DNA of 51,745 nucleotides, from contig WYBB01000124.1 in assembly GCA_011526585.1 (NCBI GenBank), positions 1 to 51,745 on the forward strand, given 5' to 3'. The stretch comes from Deltaproteobacteria bacterium (lineage in GTDB: Bacteria; Myxococcota_A; UBA9042; PHBI01). The notes under the pieces are model-generated. The model made no database searches. It saw only the letters and a program-made list of their open reading frames with translations, and was not told the origin of the DNA. Position numbers and translations under genes: made by a program. Below are positions 44,464 through 51,745 of this stretch, piece after piece (the stretch's first letter is position 1; each line of letters begins with the position of its first letter).

Positions 44464-44770
44464 CTCGCGGCTGCAACGCGCGGGGGCGGCGTCACCTCGC
44501 TCGCTCGCTCCTGCGGCGACCGTGGGGTCGCCTCGTCGCTCACTCGCTCGTTCCTGGCCCGCGCGCGTTTCGCTCGCGAGCTGCGTTCGCGGCTGCGACC
44601 CGCGGGGGCGTCGTTGCTTCGCTCGGGCGCTCCTGCGGCGACCTTGAGGTCGCCTCGTCGCTCACTCGCTCGTTCCTGGCCCGCGCGCGTTTCGCTCGCG
44701 AGCTGCGCTCGCGGCTGCAACGCGCGGGGGCGGCGTCACTTCGCTCGGTTGCTCCTGCGAGCTCCTGCTG
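44463..44770. repeat. 122-bp tandem repeat, about 2.5 copies, with conserved hairpin
   Basis: Three copies start at 44463, 44585 and 44707 (exact 122-bp period; the third is partial). Each full copy contains a perfect 7-bp hairpin, GGCGACC and GGTCGCC, at 44515-44532 and 44637-44654, whose 4-nt loop differs (GTGG versus TTGA) while the stem is kept. This fills most of the 353-bp gap after the WD40 gene. Short minus-strand ORFs across it only echo the repeat. Confidence 0.85.
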
Positions 44771-44816
44771 ATCTCCATTGCGCAGGCTCCCTCGCGCGTG
44801 GCACTCAGACGGCACC

Positions 44817-45338
44817 ATGAAGATCCAACTGAAGAAGATCCTCGAAGCGGGCCAGGGTGGTGAAGCCGGCCGCAAGGAAGGCGAGCGCTGGGCGATCGCC
44901 GGCATGGCCACCCTGCTCACCGGCCAGAAGGCCAGCGCGCTGACGATGTTCGCGCGCGGCGTGGCGCTGCTCGAGCGCGCCTGGCGCGAGCGCAACCCCG
45001 ACTTCCAGGGTGGCTTCAAGGAGCGCGTCGCCGAGTCGGTGCGCTTCTACGAGGAGACCCACCAGCACCCGGTCAACCGCCGGCTGCACCAGATCGGGAT
45101 CCCGCTCATCGTCGGCGGCGCCGCCGGCCTCGTGCTCGCGCCGGCCTTCCGCCCGCTCTGGCTCGCCTCGGCCGGCTCCTTCGCCGTCGGCTGGGGGCTC
45201 AACATCCTCGGCCACGCCGCCTTCGAGAAGAACCGCCCGGCGTTCTCCGCCGATCCGCTCTCCTTCGTCACCGGCCCGCTCTGGGACCTCAAGCCCCTCG
45301 TCGATCGCGTGAGCCGCCTGCGCCCCCGAGCGGCCTGA
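44817..45338 (+). CDS. Mpo1-like (DUF962) membrane protein, possible 2-hydroxy fatty acid dioxygenase
   Basis: A 173-residue protein. After an amphipathic N-terminal half, the sequence ETHQHPVNRRLHQIGIPLIV (H82, H84, N87, H91) and NILGHAAFEKNRPAF (H133, E137) reproduces the conserved His pattern of DUF962/Mpo1 proteins, with two hydrophobic hairpins between (about 95-112 and 118-131). Yeast Mpo1 is an iron-dependent dioxygenase that shortens 2-hydroxy fatty acids; bacterial members are largely untested. ATG 44817 starts right after the repeat region; an upstream GTG/TTG start would read repeat-like sequence. It lies 3 bp before the next lipoprotein gene. Confidence 0.8.
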   Translation: MKIQLKKILEAGQGGEAGRKEGERWAIAGMATLLTGQKASALTMFARGVALLERAWRERNPDFQGGFKERVAESVRFYEETHQHPVNRRLHQIGIPLIVGGAAGLVLAPAFRPLWLASAGSFAVGWGLNILGHAAFEKNRPAFSADPLSFVTGPLWDLKPLVDRVSRLRPRAA

Positions 45339-45341
45339 GCC

Positions 45342-45905
45342 ATGCGCGCCTTCGCCGCCCGCACCACCGCCGGCGCGGTGCTCACGCTCGCGCTCGGCGC
45401 CTGCGCCTCGACCCCGGACGCGCCCGACGCCGTCCCGCCCGCCCCGCTCGCACCGCGCCCCTTCACCGCCGACGAGATCATGCGCGCCATGCCGGTCGGC
45501 ACCCTGATCCGCCTGCGCATGGACAACCGCGGCGAGTCCACGATCGAGGAGTGGCGCGTCACCGACGCCGACGCCACGAGCTGCACCATCGCCGCCAAGG
45601 TCCTCTCCCCCGACGGCGCGCTCCTCGAGGACCAGGGCCAGGGCACCTCGACCTGGGCCGAGCTGCGCGACCACGCCAGCTTCCCCGCCTCCCACACCGT
45701 GCGCGAACGATCACACGTCGAGGTCCCCGCCGGCGCCTTCGACACCTGGGCCTACGTCGTCACCGCCGAGACCGAAGACGGCGAGCCCTCCGTCTCGACG
45801 TTCCACTTCGCCCCCGCCCTGCCCGGCCCGCCGATCCTCATGACCGTCGTCATCGCCGGCGAGGAGATCGCGCGCATGACCCTCCTCGAGCGGACCTCGC
45901 CATGA
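45342..45905 (+). CDS. Small lipoprotein of unknown function
   Basis: A 187-residue lipoprotein with lipobox LGAC (C21), then an Ala/Pro-rich linker and a single beta-rich domain (RLRMDNRGESTIEEWRVTDADATSC, SHVEVPAGAFDTWAYVVTAE, STFHFAPALPGPPILMTV). The pattern resembles proteins that read as a secreted beta-barrel of lipocalin size, but no family is assigned. It is enclosed between the Mpo1-like gene (3 bp before) and the SprT-like gene (ATGA overlap at the end), so it is probably expressed with both. Confidence 0.72.
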   Translation: MRAFAARTTAGAVLTLALGACASTPDAPDAVPPAPLAPRPFTADEIMRAMPVGTLIRLRMDNRGESTIEEWRVTDADATSCTIAAKVLSPDGALLEDQGQGTSTWAELRDHASFPASHTVRERSHVEVPAGAFDTWAYVVTAETEDGEPSVSTFHFAPALPGPPILMTVVIAGEEIARMTLLERTSP

Positions 45906-47614
45906 CGACCCTGCCCCACACCGCGCGCCCGACACCTCCACCCGAGACCCCCGCCGCGCGTCTCCTCGCCGAGATCGAGCACGTCGGCCCGCTCCGCCGC
46001 GTGCACCTGCCGCCGCGCCTGGCCAGCGCCGCGCTCGAGCGCTTCTTCCGCATCTACCACCGCGCCGTGGTCGTCTTCGAGGGCCCCATGCACGAGGCCG
46101 CGCTCGGCCGCGCCATCACCGCCGCCGAGTGGGCCTTCCACACCGTCTACCCCCCGAACGGCGCGCCCCCGCTGCGCTGCTTCGACGAGTCCTTCCAGCG
46201 CGATATCCACCGCGTCTTCGTCGCCCCCAGACACACGATCCTGCTCGAGCCCGAGCCGGCGCGCCACCTCCTGCGCGCCCTCGAGGACATCAAGCCCGAG
46301 GAGCTCGACGCGCGCGGCCTGCCGCTGGCCTGGGTACCGCCGCGCCCCAGCGTCGCCGCGCTGGGCGCCCGCGCCGCCGCTTCCGACGGCGACGACGACG
46401 TCTTCATCGCCACCGGCCCCCTGCCGGCCGCGACCGCCGACACCGCCGACGCCACCTCGGACGGCGACGCCGCGCCCGATCTCCGCCCGACCATCACCAC
46501 CTGGCTCGCCGAGCTCTGCGCTCTCGCCGCCGTGCCCACGCCCGAGCTCACCCTCACCCGCGCCCGCGACAACCGCCTCGGCTTCTGCGCGGGCAAGATC
46601 TGGCTCACGCCCGCACGCCACCCGCTGCGCGTGCACATGACCCTCTGCCCCAACGCCGACCACGCCGAGATCCTCGCCACCCTCGTGCACGAGGTCGCGC
46701 ACGCCACCCGCCCGACCGGCGCACACGACCTCGACTTCAAGCGCGCGCTCGTCGATCTCGCCGCCCGTCGCTTCGCTGAACCGTGGTTCAGCGCCGCGCG
46801 CGCCCACCTCGACGACTCCTACCGCGTCGTCGACGCCTGGCTCGCCTCGGGGATCCGCGCCGCGCTGCGCCGCGCCGACCCGCCCGCTCCCCGCGTCACC
46901 GACGACGGCCTCCTCGCCAAGACCCTCATGCGCATCAACAAGTTGCGCGCGCTCGCCCAGAACCAGCTCGGCTTGCCCGAAGGCATCACCGCCACCGCCA
47001 CCGCCAACGACCTCGTCGTCGCCCACGGCCTCGAGAGCTACGCCGTGCGCATCGAGGGCGACACCCACGACCAGCTCGTCGACCTCTGGGTCCAGCTCGA
47101 AGACGGCGCGACCTGGCGCCGCACCCTCGCGCACGCCGTCGCCACCTACTGCGACGTCTTCTCGCTCGTGATCGCCAAGAAGGATCGCATGCACTTCTTC
47201 GGCCGCCACGCCGACGTCGTCGCCGCCGAGTACCTCTACAGCGTCTCCGCCGCCCGCATCGAGCGCGAGTGCGCCGCCCACCTCGTCGCCTTCAAGGCCC
47301 GCGCCCGCCGCAGCTCCGGCGAGACCCGCTCGGAGAAGGCGAGCTTCTGCCACAGCGCCGCCGCGGCCTTCGAGGACAAGCTCGAGCACATGAAGCGCCT
47401 CGAGTCCGACGAGCTCGATCTCGATCGCGGCCTCCACATCGCCGAGGACTTCGCCCGCAGCGAGCACGAAAAGCGCGGCCGCTCGTGGGGCAGCGGCGGC
47501 ACCCGCACCTACCGCGCCAACGCCGCCGGCCACGCGCTCGGCGACCGCATGGAGATCCTGCGCGGCGTCGGCGCCGGCGCCACCGATCGCCCCAAGGGAC
47601 TACCCCATCGCTGA
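45902..47614 (+). CDS. SprT-like zinc protein fused to DUF2786/DUF7168 regions
   Basis: A 570-residue cytoplasmic protein. Residues 200-300 form a SprT-like metalloprotease core: H263-E-V-A-H267 in LVHEVAHATRPTGAHDLDFKRAL, with H275 as probable third zinc ligand. A DUF2786 region follows at about 335-378 (LLAKTLMRINKLRALAQN...TANDLVVAHGLE), then a DUF7168-like part (HFFGRHADVVAAEYLYSVSAARIERECAAHL). An unrecognised N-terminal 190 residues carry FESRGP-like helices. The ATG overlaps the lipoprotein stop. DUF2786 proteins often occur near phage and mobile genes, but none are visible here. SprT-like proteins act on DNA-protein crosslinks in other organisms; that is only an analogy. Confidence 0.78.
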   Translation: MTTLPHTARPTPPPETPAARLLAEIEHVGPLRRVHLPPRLASAALERFFRIYHRAVVVFEGPMHEAALGRAITAAEWAFHTVYPPNGAPPLRCFDESFQRDIHRVFVAPRHTILLEPEPARHLLRALEDIKPEELDARGLPLAWVPPRPSVAALGARAAASDGDDDVFIATGPLPAATADTADATSDGDAAPDLRPTITTWLAELCALAAVPTPELTLTRARDNRLGFCAGKIWLTPARHPLRVHMTLCPNADHAEILATLVHEVAHATRPTGAHDLDFKRALVDLAARRFAEPWFSAARAHLDDSYRVVDAWLASGIRAALRRADPPAPRVTDDGLLAKTLMRINKLRALAQNQLGLPEGITATATANDLVVAHGLESYAVRIEGDTHDQLVDLWVQLEDGATWRRTLAHAVATYCDVFSLVIAKKDRMHFFGRHADVVAAEYLYSVSAARIERECAAHLVAFKARARRSSGETRSEKASFCHSAAAAFEDKLEHMKRLESDELDLDRGLHIAEDFARSEHEKRGRSWGSGGTRTYRANAAGHALGDRMEILRGVGAGATDRPKGLPHR

Positions 47615-48530
47615 GCCGGCTCGGCCCCACCCGCTCCTCCTCTCGGCCGCGCTCGCGCTCGCCGTCGTCGCGATCTCCTTTGCCGCCATCCTCTTTCGCC
47701 TCGCCCCCGGCACCCACCCGCTGACCGCCGCCGGCTGGCGCCTCCTCGTCGCCGGCCTCCTGCTCGCGCCCTCCTTGTCGGCCCTGCCCCGCGCCGCCCG
47801 CCCCCACGCCGCCTTCGCCGGCCTCGCCTACGCCGTGCACTTCGGCGCCTGGGTCGCCTCGCTCGGCCTCGTCACGGTCGTCGTCTCGACCACGCTCGTC
47901 ACCACCACGCCGCTCATGCTCGCCGCGCTCGCGCTCGTCACCCGCCGCGACCCACCCGGTGCGCGCACGCTGGTCGGCCTCGCCCTCGGCACGATCGGCG
48001 TCGTGCTGCTCGGCCTCGCCTCGCCGCCCACCGCGCCCGGCGCCGCCACCACCTGGCCCGGCGTCGCGCTCGCGCTGCTCGGCGCCGCCGCCATGGCCGC
48101 CTACCTCCTCATCGCCCGCCGCCTCACCGGCAACGTCGCCAGCCGCGAGCCGCCCCCGTCTTTCGCCGCCTCGCTCGCCTTCGCCGGCCTCGCCGCGCTC
48201 GTCGGCGGCGCGCTCCTCCTCGCGACCGCCGCGCTCGCCGGCGCCCCGCTCCTGCCCGCCACGAGCGACGAGGCGCTCATCCTCATCGGCGCCGCCGCCC
48301 TGCCCCAGCTCGTCGGCCACACGATCCTCACCTGGGCCGTCACCCGCACCTCGCCGACCACCGTCGCGCTCGTCACCCTCGGCGAGCCGGTCGGCGCCGC
48401 GCTCCTGGCCGCCCTCCTCCTCGCCGAGCCGCTCACCCCGCTCGGCGGACTCGCTGCGCTCGTCACCCTCGCCGCGGTCGCCCTCGCACTCTCGCGCCCC
48501 CCGGTCCTCGACGGCGACGCCGAGCCGTAG
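47607..48530 (+). CDS. EamA/DMT-family transporter with unclear start codon
   Basis: A ten-segment membrane protein of the drug/metabolite transporter superfamily: GLAYAVHFGAWVASLGLVTV, TTTPLMLAALALVTRR, LVGLALGTIGVVLLGLAS and the second-half repeat TTVALVTLGEPVGAALLAALLLAEPL. The first membrane segment (LLLSAALALAVVAISFAAIL) is encoded upstream of the first ordinary start codon (TTG 47775), yet no ATG, GTG or TTG exists in frame between the TGA at 47391 and 47775. I placed the start at ATC 47607, which overlaps the previous stop by 8 nt, as the simplest reading. Starting at TTG 47775 would give 251 residues without the first helix. Confidence 0.8.
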   Translation: MAEPARPHPLLLSAALALAVVAISFAAILFRLAPGTHPLTAAGWRLLVAGLLLAPSLSALPRAARPHAAFAGLAYAVHFGAWVASLGLVTVVVSTTLVTTTPLMLAALALVTRRDPPGARTLVGLALGTIGVVLLGLASPPTAPGAATTWPGVALALLGAAAMAAYLLIARRLTGNVASREPPPSFAASLAFAGLAALVGGALLLATAALAGAPLLPATSDEALILIGAAALPQLVGHTILTWAVTRTSPTTVALVTLGEPVGAALLAALLLAEPLTPLGGLAALVTLAAVALALSRPPVLDGDAEP

Positions 48531-48544
48531 CACGCTCACCCTCC

Positions 48545-50077
48545 ATGAGCGCCGAGCACGCCACCGCCCTCATCGCCCGCGCCTCGCGCAGCACCGTCGC
48601 GACCCTCTTCTTTTCGACCGCGCGCCGCCACCCGCACCGCCTCGCCATCGATCACCTGCGCTACGACCAACTGGCCGATCGCGTCATGCGTCTGGCCGCC
48701 GTGCTCGCCGCGCGCGGCCTCACCCGCGGCGACCCGATCGCCGTCATCTCCGAGAACCGCGCCGAGATCCTCGAGCTCTTCCTCGCCGCCGCGAGCCTCG
48801 GCCTCGTCGTCGCCTGCCCCGGCTGGCGCCTCTCCGATCGCGAGCTCGCCCACTGCCTCGACCTCGTCGAGCCCCGCCTCACCTTCGCCTCGCCCCGCCA
48901 CGCCGCGTGCGTCTCCGCCCCCTTCGTCTTCGGCGACGACTACGAGGCCGCGCTCGACGCCGCCACCCCGCGCGCGCCCGATCCCGCCGTCGACCCCGAA
49001 GACCCGCTCCTCATCCTCTACACCAGCGGCACCACCGGCCTGCCCAAGGGGGCCGTCATCAGCCACCGCGCCCAGATCGTGCGCAACCTCGTCGTGCGCG
49101 CCGAGTTCTCCGTCGCCCCAGACGACGTCTTCGTCGCCTGGTCGCCGCTCTATCACATGGGCGCCGCCGACCAGTCGATCGGCGCCCTGATCTCCGGCGG
49201 CCGAGTCATCGTCATCGACGGCTTCGATCGCGAGCACCTCTGCACCCTCGTCGAGCGCGAGCCGCTGGGCTGGCTCATCCTCATGCCCGGCATGATCCAG
49301 GCGTTTTGCGACGCGCTCGAGCGCCGCCAGGTCCGCCCGCGCGGCGTCAAGATCTGCGGCGTGATGGCCGACCTCGTGCCGCCCGCCGAGATCGCGCGCC
49401 TCACCACGCTGCTCGGCGCGCCCTTCGCCAACACCTTCGGCGCCACCGAGACCGGCTGCCCGCCGTGCTCGTCCAACCGGATCCCGATCGGCGTCGCGCC
49501 GACGCGGCTCTCGAAAGAGCAGAGCCCGTTCTGCGAAGTGCGCCTCGTCGACCCCGACGATCGCGACGTGCCCGACGGCACACCGGGCGAGCTCCTCATC
49601 CGCGGGCCCACGCTCTTTTCCGGCTACCACCGCGCCGACGAGATCAACCGCCACGAGTTCCGCGACGGCTGGTTCCACATGGGCGACGTCTTCGTGCGCA
49701 ACCCCGACGGCACCCTCGACTTCGTCGATCGTCGCAAGTACCTCATCAAGTCCGGCGGCGAGAACATCTACCCCGCCGAGATCGAGCGCGTGCTCATGCA
49801 GGACCCGCGCGTCGTCGACGCCTGCGTGGTGCGCCGCCCCGATGCGCGCTGGGGCGAGGTGCCGGTCGCCTTCGTCGCGCGCGCCGACCCGAGCCTCGAC
49901 GCCGCCGCGCTCATCGCGCGTTGCCGCGCCGAGCTCGCCGGCTACAAGCAGCCCAAGGCGATCCTCTTCATCGCCGCCGACGAATTCCCACGCAGCGCCT
50001 CGGGCAAGATCCAACGCCACGAGCTCGAGCGCCGCCTCGCCGACACGTCTCCGCCGCCACACCAGGAACCAGCATGA
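48545..50077 (+). CDS. AMP-dependent acyl-CoA synthetase/ligase
   Basis: A 510-residue class I adenylate-forming enzyme that activates a carboxylic acid to acyl-AMP, then CoA ester. Motifs are the P-loop LLILYTSGTTGLPKG (about 156-170), FGATETGC, DGWFHMGD, the hinge-region FVDRRKYLIKSGGENIYP and catalytic K488 in PRSASGKIQRHEL. The acyl pocket cannot be read. The start ATG is 14 bp after the EamA stop, and the stop overlaps the citryl-CoA-lyase-like gene (ATGA), so the CoA ester made here is likely the substrate of, or linked to, the next enzyme. Confidence 0.93.
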   Translation: MSAEHATALIARASRSTVATLFFSTARRHPHRLAIDHLRYDQLADRVMRLAAVLAARGLTRGDPIAVISENRAEILELFLAAASLGLVVACPGWRLSDRELAHCLDLVEPRLTFASPRHAACVSAPFVFGDDYEAALDAATPRAPDPAVDPEDPLLILYTSGTTGLPKGAVISHRAQIVRNLVVRAEFSVAPDDVFVAWSPLYHMGAADQSIGALISGGRVIVIDGFDREHLCTLVEREPLGWLILMPGMIQAFCDALERRQVRPRGVKICGVMADLVPPAEIARLTTLLGAPFANTFGATETGCPPCSSNRIPIGVAPTRLSKEQSPFCEVRLVDPDDRDVPDGTPGELLIRGPTLFSGYHRADEINRHEFRDGWFHMGDVFVRNPDGTLDFVDRRKYLIKSGGENIYPAEIERVLMQDPRVVDACVVRRPDARWGEVPVAFVARADPSLDAAALIARCRAELAGYKQPKAILFIAADEFPRSASGKIQRHELERRLADTSPPPHQEPA

Positions 50078-50853
50078 GCGCCTTGCCCGAGCACCAGACG
50101 ACCGCGATCTGCACCTCGACCCCGGACGACGTCTTCATCCGCGGCAAGAGCCTGTGCCAGGAGCTCATCGGTCACCTGAGCTTCACCGAGATGATCGTCT
50201 TCCAGGTGCTCGCCAAGAGGCCGACGCCCGCCCAGACGCGGCTCGTCGATGCCTGCCTCGTCACGCTCATGGAGCACGGCCTCACCCCGAGCGCGCTCGC
50301 CGCGCGCCTCGTCTACAGCTCCGCCACCGAGGCGCTGCAATCCGGGGTCGCCGCCGGCCTGCTCGCGGTCGGCAGCCGCTTCGTCGGCACCACCGAAGGC
50401 GCCGGGCACCTGCTCGCGCGCCTCGTCGCCGCCGGCGCGAGCGAGACCGAGGCCGACGCCATCGTCGCCGAGCACCGCGCCACCCGGACCCCGGTGCCCG
50501 GCTTCGGCCACCCGCAGCACAAGCCCGACGACCCGCGCTCGCTGCGCCTCCTCGAGCTCGCGCGCGAAGAAGGGATCGCCGGTCCGCACTGCGCCGCCCT
50601 CGAGGTGCTGGCGCGCGCCGTCGATCGGGCCGCGCAAAAGCACATCACCATCAACGCCACCGGCGCCATCGCCGCCGTGCTCGCCGACTGCGGCGTGCCC
50701 ATCGAGATCCTGCGCGGCTTCGCCATCATCGCGCGCGCCGCCGGTCTGGTCGGCCACCTTCACGAAGAGCTGCAGCGCCCCGCCATGCGCGCCATCTGGG
50801 AAGCCGCCGACGCCGCCGTTCCCTACGACGGCCCTCCGATCGAAGGTCGCTGA
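50074..50853 (+). CDS. Citryl-CoA lyase-like / short citrate synthase-family protein
   Basis: A 259-residue protein of the citrate synthase superfamily, shorter than citrate synthase (about 430) and matching stand-alone citryl-CoA lyase proteins. Recognised parts are SFTEMIVFQVLAKRPTPAQTRLVDACLV, PVPGFGHPQHKPDDPR (the GxGHxxxKxxDPR active-site histidine region), KHITINATGAIAAVLADCGVP and LVGHLHEELQRP. It probably forms or cleaves a C-C bond in a CoA ester such as citryl-CoA, citramalyl-CoA or a methylated analogue. It is co-translated with the acyl-CoA ligase, a pairing that suggests one two-step route; the physiological acid is unknown. Confidence 0.85.
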   Translation: MSALPEHQTTAICTSTPDDVFIRGKSLCQELIGHLSFTEMIVFQVLAKRPTPAQTRLVDACLVTLMEHGLTPSALAARLVYSSATEALQSGVAAGLLAVGSRFVGTTEGAGHLLARLVAAGASETEADAIVAEHRATRTPVPGFGHPQHKPDDPRSLRLLELAREEGIAGPHCAALEVLARAVDRAAQKHITINATGAIAAVLADCGVPIEILRGFAIIARAAGLVGHLHEELQRPAMRAIWEAADAAVPYDGPPIEGR

Positions 50854-50918
50854 CCGGCCGGCCCGCGACTTGCCCGGGGGGACCGCGTTGATATGGTAGC
50901 CCATCGCCGGAGGCCGCC

Positions 50919-51410
50919 ATGTCGATCATGCTCCAGGGTCTGCACCACAACGCCTATCGCTGCCGCGACTCCGAGGAGACGCGGCGCTTCTACGAGGACT
51001 TCCTCGGGCTGCCGCTCAAGACCACGCTCGAGATCAACGAGACCAAGTCCGGCCGCGCGACGCGCACGCTGCACACCTTCTACGGCATGGCCGACGGCTC
51101 CGCGCTCGCCTTCTTCGAGGCGCCGGACATGCCGTTCGAGTTCAAGGAGCAGCACGACTACGACCTGCACATCGCGCTGCGGGTCGAGCACGACCAGCTC
51201 GCACCGATGATGGACAAGGGGCGCGCCGCCGGCCTCGAGGTGCGCGGGATCTCCGACCACGGCTTCATCCACTCGATCTACTTCCGCGATCCCAACGGCT
51301 ACGTGATCGAGCTCACCGCCGAGGTCCCCGACGCCGCCGAGCAGCTCGCCGAGCACGCGCGCACGGCGCGGGACAAGCTCGATCGCTGGCAAGCGAGCAA
51401 GCCGCGCTGA
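50919..51410 (+). CDS. VOC-superfamily (glyoxalase/extradiol dioxygenase-like) protein
   Basis: A 163-residue metal-dependent VOC-fold protein. It begins LQGLHHNAYRCRDSEETRRFYEDFLGLPLK, the classical first beta-alpha-beta module, and includes the likely metal ligands H10, H84 (YDLHIAL) and E131 (GYVIELT). The fold has two modules plus a charged C-terminal helix. Family functions include glyoxalase, epimerase, dioxygenase and resistance proteins, so the specific reaction is open. ATG 50919 follows GGAGG by 5 nt (CCGGAGGCCGCC). It lies 65 bp after the citryl-CoA-lyase-like gene and may be separately transcribed or trailing in the same operon. Confidence 0.85.
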   Translation: MSIMLQGLHHNAYRCRDSEETRRFYEDFLGLPLKTTLEINETKSGRATRTLHTFYGMADGSALAFFEAPDMPFEFKEQHDYDLHIALRVEHDQLAPMMDKGRAAGLEVRGISDHGFIHSIYFRDPNGYVIELTAEVPDAAEQLAEHARTARDKLDRWQASKPR

Positions 51411-51745
51411 GATCGGGGAGGCTACCTCACCGGGACGGGCACCTGAGGAAGCCAGGAATAGAGGAGAGCAGGAGGCCACGAGCCGGGCTTCGAACCTCCT
51501 GCCTTCTTGACCTCCTGCCTTCCTCACCTCCTGCGTTCCTCAGCTCGCACTATCGACGTCACCTCGCACCCCTCTCTACGAGGACGGGCACGTGAGGAAG
51601 GCAGGAACAGAGGAGAGCAGGAGGCCACGAGCCGGACTTCGACCTTCCTGCCTTCCTCACCTCCTGCGTTCCTCAGCTCGCAGGACTCCTGTCAGCTCGC
51701 ACCCCTCTCTACGAGGACGGACACCTGAGGAAGGCAGGAACAGAG
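51411..51745. repeat. Hairpin-forming tandem repeat array at the window end
   Basis: This 335-bp stretch has no gene. Three related units begin near 51434, 51583 and 51716 (periods 149 and 133 bp), the last cut by the window edge. Each full unit is an imperfect inverted repeat: a purine-rich arm containing GAGGAA, GGAGAGCAGGAGG (for example 51443-51475), a 19-nt loop, then a pyrimidine-rich arm rich in CCTCCTGC and TTCCTCA blocks (51495-51543). The array continues beyond the window. Confidence 0.8.

Noticed and set aside
44460..45019. Minus-strand frames over the 122-bp repeat
   Set aside because: They merely translate the repeat and the antisense of the Mpo1-like gene.
51411..51745. CRISPR array
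   Set aside because: Units are over 130 bp and internally inverted, with no short repeat/unique spacer alternation and no cas genes nearby.

Overview
The window is very GC-rich, densely coded DNA. It looks like a chromosomal segment of a myxobacterium-like member of the Myxococcota (Deltaproteobacteria in older usage). The evidence is the combination of many lipoproteins, a Hanks-type Ser/Thr kinase with an AgmX/PglI-like C-terminal domain, thrombospondin type 3 and MopE-type metal-binding motifs, a TIGR02147-family regulator and an eCIS-cargo-like leader. The phylum is an inference from gene content; no rRNA or other marker is present. I saw no tRNA, rRNA, insertion sequence, integrase or CRISPR array.

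Left part, minus strand (1-21909): a TPR protein is translationally coupled to recC and recB (recB runs off the left edge). Next come a CubicO-type serine hydrolase and a four-gene envelope/glycan run (unknown protein, GT-C membrane glycosyltransferase, GH-A glycosidase-like lipoprotein, AEC-family permease). A two-component pair (histidine kinase, OmpR-type regulator) lies directly downstream of a modular collagen-like exported protein and a calcium-motif lipoprotein. Last is a secreted von Willebrand A protein.

Centre, plus strand (22238-29426): a tightly overlapping five-gene operon starts from a recognisable sigma-70-like promoter. It encodes a transmembrane Ser/Thr kinase, an unknown lipoprotein, a c-type cytochrome lipoprotein (CTPCH), a predicted beta-barrel that itself carries a CxxCH motif, and a large cysteine-rich lipoprotein with a discoidin-like domain. 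This is my best candidate for an undescribed system: a possible kinase-linked haem/porin envelope complex.

Right-centre (29442-44463): a large minus-strand lipoprotein; a putative eCIS-type cargo protein with a small zinc-ribbon partner; a hydrolase-like lipoprotein coupled to a membrane protein with an HEVQH zincin motif; a fatty acid desaturase; a TIGR02147 regulator sandwiched between two lipoproteins that both end in runs of aspartate; an Omp85/BamA-like barrel; and a WD40 propeller protein.

Right end (44463-51745): a 122-bp tandem repeat, then an Mpo1-like (DUF962) protein, a lipoprotein, a SprT-like/DUF2786 fusion, an EamA transporter with no ordinary start codon, an acyl-CoA ligase coupled to a citryl-CoA-lyase-like protein, a VOC-family protein, and a second repeat array of hairpin-forming units that runs off the right edge. 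At least eleven gene junctions are 4-nt ATGA/GTGA/TTGA overlaps, so operon structure and many starts can be read with good confidence.
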